Source: Dehalococcoidia bacterium
GTDB lineage: Bacteria; Chloroflexota; Dehalococcoidia; E44-bin15
DNA length: 12,212 nucleotides
Assembly (NCBI GenBank): GCA_030667555.1
Contig: DAOUVR010000012.1
Coordinates: 1 to 12,212, forward strand
Reading direction: 5' to 3'
Position 1 is the stretch's first letter. Every line of letters begins with the position of its first letter. The position numbers and the translations under genes were made by a program. The notes beneath the pieces are model-generated. The model did no database searches. It worked only from the letters and a program-made list of their open reading frames with translations, and had not been told where the DNA came from. Below are positions 1 through 6,799 of the stretch, piece by piece.

Positions 1-466
1 CCAGCATCCCGGTAGCGCCACCATTTTCCATCCCGACCACAGCCACCGCATCTACACCCACCCGCTCTGCCGTCTTGGCATGTTTCACCGAGGCGCATTT
101 ATGGATGACTTTTACATTTCCCTCTCTGAGGCGGGTCATATACTCGGTGGGGGCCGTGTGACCGGAGGTCTCCACTACGGGGACTCCTTCCTCAATTATC
201 GCCTCGATGTATTCCTCGTTTGGCAATGCCCTTATGGATGGGAACAGGCTTATGTTGACGCCGAAGGGCTTATCGGTCAGGCTCTTCGTCTTCTTGATTT
301 CTTCTCGGAGGTCTTCCTTGGTAGCACAGAAGGCGGAAACGAGGAGGCCCAGACCTCCGGCGTTGGAGACCGCCGCCACGAGCTCCGGGCAGGAAACCCA
401 CGCCATCCCCCCTTGAATGAGGGGGTACTCGATGCCGAGCATCTCAGTGATTCTGGTCTTGAACAT
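1..466 (-). CDS. NMO/FabK-like flavoprotein, paralog 1 (C-terminus beyond window)
   Basis: Partial gene; 155 codons of the N-terminal half are present and the rest lies off the left edge. It belongs to the nitronate monooxygenase / 2-nitropropane dioxygenase / FabK-like family, FMN TIM-barrel enzymes using nitronates, quinones or enoyl thioesters. Visible family features are the N-terminal TE-LGIEYP and AWVSCPELVAAVSNAGGLG segments and LTDKPFGVNISL (residues 63-74). The start at 464-466 follows a strong Shine-Dalgarno AGGAGGAG (473-480, read on the minus strand). It is the last transcribed of three tandem paralogs, 18 bp after the previous stop, so probably co-transcribed. Oddity: the loop reading GMESGGH or GNEAAAH in relatives reads GMENGGAT here (residues 145-152), with Ala151 replacing the active-site His. 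The substrate cannot be told from sequence. Family call is firm; exact reaction unknown. Confidence 0.88.
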   Translation of the reverse strand, partial: MFKTRITEMLGIEYPLIQGGMAWVSCPELVAAVSNAGGLGLLVSAFCATKEDLREEIKKTKSLTDKPFGVNISLFPSIRALPNEEYIEAIIEEGVPVVETSGHTAPTEYMTRLREGNVKVIHKCASVKHAKTAERVGVDAVAVVGMENGGATGML

Positions 467-484
467 AAGTGACTCCTCCTCGTA

Positions 485-1558
485 CTAGGCCAGTTTTGCA
501 CTGGCTGCTCGTATGATATCCTCGGCTTCGGCGATGGTTCGCTGGATCACCTCGGCGACGGTGGGGATATCTTCTATGTGGCCAGCACCCTGGCCGCACA
601 TGAGAATTCCGTTTACCGGGTCACCATCTGTGGTAGCCTTGGCAAACAATCGGGAGCCAACGGCGAAACGCATTGTTGATGCCCAACTCCTCTTGCCACC
701 CCCGACGCCTGATTCCTGACCCTTGATGGCGCGGGCGGTGCGGATCACTTCAGGATATGAAAGGTTCAGTGCTTTCTTCATGTGTAGGCCGGCCTGAATG
801 GCGTCAATTATCGGCCAGCGATTCTTTTCCAGCAGGTCTTGAGCCGCTTTATTTCTTATGACCCGGCAATTTATTCCGTCGAATGCAGGGTCAATTACGG
901 TGTCTTCAATGGTAGCCTTAAGCCAAACTTCACGGATTGCATCAGCAACCTCTGCTTCCTGAGTAGCTGCCAGCCTGGTACCCATGGCTATACCCTCGGC
1001 TCCTAAAGCCAGAGCTGCTACCAGTCCTTTGCCGTCAGTGTAGCCGCCGGCGCCAATGCAGGGAACCTTCACCGCGCTACTGATGCTGGGTACCAGTACC
1101 AGGGCGCCGACATTACCGGAGTGGGATGCGGCCTCGTAACCGGTAATTATAACGGCATCAGACCCCAGTTGTTCCGAGCGCAGTGCGTGTCTTACGAAGG
1201 CTGTAGTCCCGATAACCTTGCCACCATACTCGTGGACGGCCTCTATAACGGGTGCAATCTGAGGCGGTCTCCCCAGTGCATAGTTCAGCACGGGTACCTT
1301 TTCTTCGATAACTACCGAGATCAGCTCACGGGTGCCCACACCCAGTACGAGATTGATGCCAAAGGGTTTATCGGTAAGCTCTCTGAGTTCTCTAATGGCT
1401 TCTCTGATGCCATCTTTATCATAGTGGCTGCCGGCCAGTACACCGAGCCCGCCGGCGTTGGAAACGGCGGCTGCCAGCTTGGGTGTGGTCAGCCAGTTCA
1501 TCCCCGAGAGCATAATGGGATGCTCAATGCCGAATAGCTCAGTCATCCTTGTTTTCAT
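485..1558 (-). CDS. NMO/FabK-like FMN-dependent oxidoreductase, paralog 2
   Basis: Complete 357-residue cytoplasmic flavoprotein of the nitronate monooxygenase / FabK-like family, a usual length for it. Seen in order: N-terminal LFGIEHPIMLSGM, AAAVSNAGGLGVL (residues 30-41), LTDKPFGINL (61-70), the active-site loop GYEAASHSG (140-148) with His146, the FMN-phosphate-binding segment GAGGYTDGKG followed by ALGAEGIAMGTR, and the C-terminal GILMCGQGAGHIEDIPT that these proteins share. The ATG at 1558 has a well-placed AAAGGAG. The next gene starts 18 bp after the stop, while 127 bp separates it from the gene upstream. By eye it is closer to paralog 3 than to paralog 1, and the DNA just before its start nearly matches that of paralog 3. 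The substrate is not determinable; nitronate, enoyl-ACP/CoA or quinone reduction are all possible. Confidence 0.9.
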   Translation of the reverse strand: MKTRMTELFGIEHPIMLSGMNWLTTPKLAAAVSNAGGLGVLAGSHYDKDGIREAIRELRELTDKPFGINLVLGVGTRELISVVIEEKVPVLNYALGRPPQIAPVIEAVHEYGGKVIGTTAFVRHALRSEQLGSDAVIITGYEAASHSGNVGALVLVPSISSAVKVPCIGAGGYTDGKGLVAALALGAEGIAMGTRLAATQEAEVADAIREVWLKATIEDTVIDPAFDGINCRVIRNKAAQDLLEKNRWPIIDAIQAGLHMKKALNLSYPEVIRTARAIKGQESGVGGGKRSWASTMRFAVGSRLFAKATTDGDPVNGILMCGQGAGHIEDIPTVAEVIQRTIAEAEDIIRAASAKLA

Positions 1559-1685
1559 TAATGTGCTCCTTTCTAGAAACCTCTGATTACAAATGGATTT
1601 CCGTCCATAAACGCCTCATGCTTGCTTTGGCGGTGCACCCTGGACAGCTCGCCCGTGTCTTGAATACAACCAAGCCCTTGTCGTA

Positions 1686-2720
1686 TCAGGCCAGTTTTGC
1701 AAATGTTGCTTTTATCACCTCCTCGGCTTCGGCAATAGTTTGATCAATCACGTCCTTGCAGGTAGGTAGATTATTAATTATGCCGGTAACCTGCCCGATG
1801 GGTAAAACCCCACGGTCAAGGTCACCTTCCTCTATAGCCGTGCGGAGGCCACCGGTGCCAACTGCTTGACTGGCCAAGCCTCTAATGCTCCTCGTTTTCA
1901 AGCCGTTGATAAATAGTTTCCATAGCGGAATATTTAGCATGCTGCTTATTTCCCTGGCCTCAGATAGGGCTTTTATCGGTGAGGCCACCGTCTGCCTGGT
2001 CATAATCTCCGCTGCCTTTGTCTTGAGGAACCTACCAGGTAGACCATCAATGCGGTCAGAGTATATCGTATCCTCCGCAGCAGCCTGAAAACAGAGTTGC
2101 TTGAAGTTGTCATGGGTGGGGCTCTCTTGAGTGAGCATAAACCTTGTGCCCATGGATATGCCTTCCGCCCCTAACGTTAGAGCTGCTGCCAGCCCCTTAC
2201 CATCGGAGAAACCACCGGCGGCTATGATGGGAGTATTGACCCAGGTGCGGGCCAGGGGTAGTAATACCAGTGAAGTAATGTCGCCTCCATGGGCTGCTGC
2301 CTCGTTGCCAGTGACGATGAGAAAGTCAGCTCCATCCAGCTCCGATCGGCGCGCATGTCTCTGCATTACCACGGTACCCAAAACCTTGCCGCCATACTCG
2401 TGGGCTGCGTTAATAATCCAATCGGCTCTGCCCAAAGAGGTATTTATCACCGGAACCTTCTCCTCCAGGGCTACCGTAGCATTCTCTCTGGATCCAGGAA
2501 AAATCAGCGTGATATTTACCGCAAAGGGCTTGTCGGTGAGCGACCTAACCTCTCTGATAGCTTCCCTCGTTCCCTCAGGAGTATAGATAACGGGATTCAA
2601 CATGCCCAGTCCACCGGCATTGGAAACCGCAGCCACTAGCTCGGGTATGGCCACGTAAGCCATTCCCGCCAGCATAATGGGATGCTCTATTCCCAACAGC
2701 TCGGTCATTTTTGTTTTCAT
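1686..2720 (-). CDS. NMO/FabK-like FMN-dependent oxidoreductase, paralog 3
   Basis: Complete 344-residue flavoprotein of the same family and the first gene transcribed in the leftward cluster. It shows LLGIEHPIMLAGM at the N-terminus, AAVSNAGGLGML (residues 30-41), LTDKPFAVNITL (61-72), the loop GNEAAAHGG (138-146) with the likely catalytic or substrate-contacting His144, AAGGFSDGKG then TLGAEGISMGTR for FMN phosphate binding, and the C-terminal GVLPIGQVTGIINNLPT. The ATG at 2720 is preceded by AGAAAGGAG at good spacing, and a candidate promoter lies about 100 bp further upstream. It keeps every family landmark that can be checked by eye, so it should be active. No neighbour names the pathway: there is no acyl carrier protein, CoA ligase or nitroalkane gene nearby. 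Calling it fabK would overreach. Confidence 0.9.
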   Translation of the reverse strand: MKTKMTELLGIEHPIMLAGMAYVAIPELVAAVSNAGGLGMLNPVIYTPEGTREAIREVRSLTDKPFAVNITLIFPGSRENATVALEEKVPVINTSLGRADWIINAAHEYGGKVLGTVVMQRHARRSELDGADFLIVTGNEAAAHGGDITSLVLLPLARTWVNTPIIAAGGFSDGKGLAAALTLGAEGISMGTRFMLTQESPTHDNFKQLCFQAAAEDTIYSDRIDGLPGRFLKTKAAEIMTRQTVASPIKALSEAREISSMLNIPLWKLFINGLKTRSIRGLASQAVGTGGLRTAIEEGDLDRGVLPIGQVTGIINNLPTCKDVIDQTIAEAEEVIKATFAKLA

Positions 2721-2823
2721 TGATGCACTCCTTTCTACATACTACTGACTGCCTGGAGTATCGTCTACAGCCAGACCTTAGCCTTGTTTCGACAGCAGAT
2801 ATTAGCTAGCCTGCGTTCGTGCT

Positions 2824-2852
2824 AGTATATCACAGCAAGAAGGGCACGCCAA
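2824..2852 (-). promoter_or_regulatory. Candidate promoter for the flavoprotein cluster
   Basis: Read on the minus strand, TTGGCG (2847-2852) and TATACT (2824-2829) are separated by exactly 17 bp, a good fit to a housekeeping sigma-factor promoter. Transcription would begin near 2817 and leave a leader of about 95 nt before the start of paralog 3. The -35 matches 4 of 6 and the -10 matches 5 of 6 consensus bases. Inferred from sequence alone. Confidence 0.45.
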
Positions 2853-2902
2853 CTTTTCAGAGGGTATGCTATGCGACCAGGTTGTACACAAAGCCCCATC
2901 AG

Positions 2903-2966
2903 AGGGAGGGCCCTTTGGACTCCCCTGTAGGAGAGGGTAGGGGCGGGTTTTAAAGCCGCCCCTACA
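2903..2966. repeat. G-rich dyad repeat with a perfect 10-bp inverted repeat
   Basis: GTAGGGGCGG (2937-2946) and CCGCCCCTAC (2956-2965) are perfect inverted repeats around a 9-nt centre in which TTTTAAA can pair further. Just upstream, 2903-2925 (AGGGAGGGCCC followed by TTTGGACTCCCC) resembles a second block at 3149-3171. The arrangement looks like a REP-type intergenic palindrome. It could also fold as a hairpin in RNA from either strand, but no T-tract follows, so it is not a good intrinsic terminator. Confidence 0.7.
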
Positions 2967-3105
2967 AGGTTAGAAACGAGCCTCACAATCTAATATGCTG
3001 GTTGCCAATGGCACTATCAATGATGAAAATAGGCGTGTGGCCAGTTAGCGACACTGCCCAAAACGGTATTTTCGTGGCAATAGCATTCTTGTTTTCCTAC
3101 CAACC

Positions 3106-3172
3106 CGCCGTGTGGCGTATATCTGGGGGGACGCCCCGGCCCTGCCGTAGGGGAAGCCCCTCTGGATTTCCA
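3106..3172. repeat. Cluster of three short hairpins upstream of aspS (second REP-like block)
   Basis: Three small perfect inverted repeats follow one another: CGCC/GGCG around GTGT (3106-3117), GGGG/CCCC around ACG (3127-3137) and AGGGG/CCCCT around AAG (3149-3161). The last, with its continuation CTGGATTTCC, is a diverged copy of the block at 2903-2925. The cluster ends about 40 bp before the aspS start, so it probably lies in the aspS leader. I see no T-box signature (no AGGGTGG-type box) that would make it a tRNA-sensing riboswitch. Confidence 0.5.
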
Positions 3173-3210
3173 CTCCTATTATGAACTATAATCCAGTAAG
3201 GATTGTACAA

Positions 3211-4971
3211 ATGCTTAGGACTCATTGTTGCGGTCAGCTAACCAGTAAGAATGTCGGTGAACAAGTGACCCTTGCTGGCTGGGTGCACCGGAGGAGGGAC
3301 CATGGCGGGCTCGTTTTCATCGACCTGCGGGATCGATATGGCCTGGTGCAGGTAGTCTTCAATCCCGAGATATCGGCGCAGGTGCATGAGGTGGCAAATC
3401 GGTTGCGCAATGAGTACGTGGTGAAGGTTTCCGGTGAGGTAGAGAAGCGCCCCCAAGGAACGGAGAATCCAAAGCTCGCCACTGGGGAGGTTGAGGTGGT
3501 TGTGCGGGACGTGGAGATACTCAATGCCTCAAAGACCCCACCGTTTAATGTGAATGAAGACGTTGATGTCGAAGAAAGCGTTCGCTTTAAGTATCGCTAT
3601 CTTGATCTGCGCCGTGAGAAGTTGAGGGACAATATGGTCCTGCGCCATCGCGTGGTCAAGTTCATACGCGATTTCCTGGATGCGAGAGGGTTCATCGAGG
3701 TCGAGACCCCGATCCTTATCAACAGCACCCCCGAAGGGGCGCGGGATTACCTGGTGCCCAGCCGAGTCCATCCTGGGAAGTTCTACGCCCTGCCCCAGTC
3801 CCCACAGCAGCTCAAGCAGATACTAATGGTGGCTGGCTTCGACAGGTATTACCAGATTGCCAAGTGCTTCCGAGACGAGGACCAGCGCTCCGATCGTCAG
3901 CCCGAGTTCACCCAGCTCGATCTGGAGATGAGCTTTGTCGATGAAGAAGACATCCTGACTCTTACGGAGGAGCTTTTCACCTCAATGGTGGAGGATGTTA
4001 CGCCAGCAATGCGAGTGTTGAAGCCATTTCCTCGTCTATCATTCGCTGAGGCTATGGAGCGCTATGGCACGGACAAACCAGACCTGCGATACGGCCTTGA
4101 GATCAGGGATTTGGCGGACATTGCGGCTGGATGCGATTTCGCCGTGTTTCGCTCCGCCATAGATGTGGGGGGTTGGGTGAGGGGGATATGTGCCCCGGGC
4201 TGCGGCAATTACTCGCGTCGCCAGATAAATGAGCTTGCTGAGTTTGTCCAGGCTCGCGGAGCAAAAGGGCTGGTCAGCTTACCACTGGGTGGAGAACAGG
4301 GGAAATCCGTGGCTGCCAAGTTCCTGACTACGGGACAGATTGACGAGATAGCAAAACGGTTCGAGGCAAAGGAGGGAGACCTCCTGCTCATTGTTGCCGG
4401 CGAACCAAACATCGTTGCCGAGGCGCTTTGCGCGTTGCGTGGGGAGATTGCGCAGCGCTTGGACCTTGCAGATCCCAACCTCCTTGCCTTCTGCTGGGTT
4501 CTCGATTACCCCCTATTCGAGAGGGGAGAAGGGGGTGGATGGGAGTCGATGCATCATCCATTTACTGCACCTAGAGATGAGGATGTGCCCCTGCTGGATA
4601 GCGCGCCGGAAAGGGTGCATGCCAGGCACTATGATATTGTCTGTAATGGCTGCGAGCTTTCCAGCGGAAGTATAAGGATCCATACCAGGGAGCTTCAGGA
4701 GAAAATCCTCAGGTTGTTGGGATATGGAGAGAAGGAGATTGAGCAACGTTTCGGACACCTTCTTGAGGCTTTCGAATACGGTGCTCCGCCCCATGGTGGC
4801 ATCGCCCCTGGGATCGATAGGCTGGTGATGATCCTCGCCGGGGAGGAGACCATCAGGGAGGTTATCCCCTTCCCCAAGAACCAGAGCGCGATGGACCAGA
4901 TGTTCGGTGCCCCTGCCGAGGTATCTGACGAGCAGCTTAAGGAACTTCATCTCAAATTACAGCTTGAGTAA
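3211..4971 (+). CDS. aspS: Aspartyl-tRNA synthetase, probably non-discriminating (Asp/Asn)
   Basis: Cytoplasmic class II synthetase that charges aspartate onto tRNA. The 586 residues match bacterial-type AspRS: N-terminal OB-fold anticodon domain (GWVHRRRDHGG, residues 23-33), motif 1 region with VETPILINSTPEGARDYLVPSR, motif 2 FRDEDQRSDRQPEFTQLD (220-237), a GAD insertion around 280-420, and motif 3 GGIAPGIDR (529-537) with its arginine at 537. I place the start at 3211, not at the in-frame ATG at 3181, because AAGGA (3198-3202) sits 8 nt before 3211, nothing like a Shine-Dalgarno precedes 3181, and family members begin with MLRTH or MRT. His31 and Gly83 fall where non-discriminating bacterial AspRS carry His and Gly, suggesting it also makes Asp-tRNA(Asn) for GatCAB; this is inferred. 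The next gene is 211 bp downstream. Confidence 0.96.
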   Translation: MLRTHCCGQLTSKNVGEQVTLAGWVHRRRDHGGLVFIDLRDRYGLVQVVFNPEISAQVHEVANRLRNEYVVKVSGEVEKRPQGTENPKLATGEVEVVVRDVEILNASKTPPFNVNEDVDVEESVRFKYRYLDLRREKLRDNMVLRHRVVKFIRDFLDARGFIEVETPILINSTPEGARDYLVPSRVHPGKFYALPQSPQQLKQILMVAGFDRYYQIAKCFRDEDQRSDRQPEFTQLDLEMSFVDEEDILTLTEELFTSMVEDVTPAMRVLKPFPRLSFAEAMERYGTDKPDLRYGLEIRDLADIAAGCDFAVFRSAIDVGGWVRGICAPGCGNYSRRQINELAEFVQARGAKGLVSLPLGGEQGKSVAAKFLTTGQIDEIAKRFEAKEGDLLLIVAGEPNIVAEALCALRGEIAQRLDLADPNLLAFCWVLDYPLFERGEGGGWESMHHPFTAPRDEDVPLLDSAPERVHARHYDIVCNGCELSSGSIRIHTRELQEKILRLLGYGEKEIEQRFGHLLEAFEYGAPPHGGIAPGIDRLVMILAGEETIREVIPFPKNQSAMDQMFGAPAEVSDEQLKELHLKLQLE

Positions 4972-5182
4972 GGAGGGCGTCCAAAAGCCCGGCAAAGGAG
5001 GCTGGCATAGAGCATCCGCTCCAGGTGTGGTGGGAGCAGACGAATCAATCATCCAATATTTTCGGCCGGCCTGTCAGGACTATCTGCCACAACAGGTCGC
5101 GTAGCGTAAGAAGACTGCCATAGATGAAGGGATGGGTGTGATAAAGGCTCTGAATTGGAGGTGAGTCGGCTCGAGGGAACAG

Positions 5183-6751
5183 ATGAGGGTTAAGAAGGGT
5201 ATTGCCATTGCCCTTGTGGCAATGGTCTTTGTTTTATCTTTGTCTGCACTCAGTTGCGGCGGAACGTCCGGGGCTGGGGTGTTGACCCTCTATGGCTCCG
5301 AGCCTTCTACTTTGGATCCTGCCCTTTGTGCCGATGCGACCTCGGGAGGTTACATTGTGGAAATATTTAGCGGCTTGGTAACGCTCAACAGTGACCTTGA
5401 GGTCATACCCGATATTGCTGAGAGATGGGATGTCAGTGGCGATGGCACTACATATACCTTTCACCTTCGCGATGGCGTGAGATTCCATCATGGCAAGGAG
5501 TTGACGGCGAATGATATTAAGTATTCTATAGAGCGAGCCGCTGACCCTGATACTGGCTCTCAGGTGGCTGAGGCCTATCTCGGCGACATTGTCGGCGTTA
5601 AGGAGAAGCTGAGGGGTGATGCTGAAGAGGTTGCTGGGGTGGTGGTGATCGATGACAAGACCTTGCAGCTCACCATCGATGCGGCCAAAGCCTACTTCCT
5701 GGCTAAGCTCACTCACCCTGCTGCCTTCGTTGTAGACGAAGAGAATGTTGAGCCCACCGCTGACTGGTGGCGGTTCCCCAGCGGAACCGGCCCCTTCAAG
5801 TTTCGTGAATGGTGGAGCGGGCAGAGGTTAGTCCTTGAGCGGAACGACAACTTTTATGGAGACATCGCTAAGTTAGATATAGTGACCTTCCTCTTCACCG
5901 GAAACTCAATGATGATGTACGAAAAGGGGCAGCTTGACATAACTCAAGTAGGTACTGCCAACATTGAAAGGGTGCTTGACCCCACGAATCCACTGAGTGA
6001 GGAGATGGTTATCGTTCCTGAGCTTTCCTTAGGTTATATTGGCTTCAACACTGCCATGTCACCCTTTGATGATGAGAAGGTGCGTCAGGCATTCTGTTAC
6101 GCTGTGGACAAGGAGGAGATTATCGAGATATTGATAAAAGACACCGTTTCAACTGCTTATGGCATTCTTCCTCCTGGCATACCTGGATATAGTGAGGGAA
6201 TGGAGGGCCTGAACTACGACGTGGCGAGTGCACAACAGCTCATTGCCGAGTCAAGCTACCAGGATAGCTTGCCAGCTATCGTCCTTTCTGTGCCCGGAAG
6301 CTATGCCGGGGCGGCTGCATCTATTGAGGCGATAGCATGGATGTGGCAGGAGAACCTCGGGGTTGAGGTAGAGATCGAAGTGGTGGACTGGGACACCTTC
6401 CTCGATGACCTGTGGGAAGGGAAATTTCAAGCTTTTGAGATCGGCTGGCTTGCAGATTATCCCGATGCTGAGAATTTCCTTGACCTCTTGTTTCACAGCG
6501 AGAGTGTGGAGAATCATACCGCCTATAGCAGTCCCTATGTAGACCAGTTGCTGGAGGAGGCAAGGGTGGAAAGCGATTTCGAAAGCAGGCTGGCGGTGTA
6601 CAGGGAAGTAGAGCAGGCCATTGTCCAGGACGCCCCTTTGCTCCCTCTTTGGTTTGGTGAGAGCTACTACTTAGTCAAGCCCTATGTCGAGGGCTTTTCC
6701 CCTGCACCTATGATTATCCCCACTTTTAAAGATGTGTGGCTACAGAAGTAG
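5183..6751 (+). CDS. ABC transporter family-5 (peptide/nickel type) substrate-binding lipoprotein
   Basis: 522-residue extracytoplasmic solute-binding protein of the SBP_bac_5 family (DppA/OppA-like), the ligand-capturing part of an oligopeptide-type importer. It begins with a signal peptide: basic MRVKK, a hydrophobic stretch, then Cys25 after SALS, a slightly off-consensus but acceptable lipobox, so it should be lipid-anchored. The family signature is clear near residues 78-105 (AERWDVSGDGTTYTFHLRDG, then VRFHHGKEL), and DVWLQK closes the protein. The ATG at 5183 has GAGGG 5 nt upstream; a stronger GGAGGTGA at 5157-5164 is too distant for it. No permease or ATPase gene adjoins it, so it is an orphan that either works with a transporter encoded elsewhere or senses its ligand. 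The ligand is unknown; peptides are the default. The 211 bp upstream hold nothing I can name. Confidence 0.9.
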   Translation: MRVKKGIAIALVAMVFVLSLSALSCGGTSGAGVLTLYGSEPSTLDPALCADATSGGYIVEIFSGLVTLNSDLEVIPDIAERWDVSGDGTTYTFHLRDGVRFHHGKELTANDIKYSIERAADPDTGSQVAEAYLGDIVGVKEKLRGDAEEVAGVVVIDDKTLQLTIDAAKAYFLAKLTHPAAFVVDEENVEPTADWWRFPSGTGPFKFREWWSGQRLVLERNDNFYGDIAKLDIVTFLFTGNSMMMYEKGQLDITQVGTANIERVLDPTNPLSEEMVIVPELSLGYIGFNTAMSPFDDEKVRQAFCYAVDKEEIIEILIKDTVSTAYGILPPGIPGYSEGMEGLNYDVASAQQLIAESSYQDSLPAIVLSVPGSYAGAAASIEAIAWMWQENLGVEVEIEVVDWDTFLDDLWEGKFQAFEIGWLADYPDAENFLDLLFHSESVENHTAYSSPYVDQLLEEARVESDFESRLAVYREVEQAIVQDAPLLPLWFGESYYLVKPYVEGFSPAPMIIPTFKDVWLQK

Positions 6752-6756
6752 CCTCC

Positions 6757-6785
6757 TTGGAAATAGTCCATTCCCATGCTATAAT
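6757..6785 (+). promoter_or_regulatory. Near-consensus promoter of tig-clpP
   Basis: TTGGAA (6757-6762), a 17-bp spacer, then TATAAT (6780-6785), preceded by TGC to give an extended -10. This is the strongest promoter match in the window. Predicted transcription start is about 6791-6793, only 7-9 nt before the tig ATG at 6800, so the message would have almost no leader and no room for a Shine-Dalgarno. Confidence 0.75.
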
Positions 6786-6799
6786 CTATACTAGAGACG

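Noticed and set aside
80..501. Plus- and minus-strand open frames overlapping the left-edge flavoprotein
   Set aside because: They lie in other frames of a gene with clear family motifs and a strong ribosome-binding site, and their proteins are not recognisable.
2860..3100. A plus-strand promoter for aspS (TAATAT near 2991, TATGCT near 2865)
   Set aside because: No -35 element at acceptable spacing could be found for either.
3002..3184. 60-codon open frame upstream of aspS
   Set aside because: No Shine-Dalgarno, it runs through the hairpin repeats, and its protein has no recognisable features.
2860..3210. T-box or other riboswitch in the aspS leader
   Set aside because: Hairpins are present, but there is no T-box consensus or terminator/antiterminator pair; the structures fit dyad repeats better.
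4907..5104. 65-codon open frame across the aspS end and the following spacer
   Set aside because: Half of it is the shadow of aspS and the rest has no start signal or recognisable protein.
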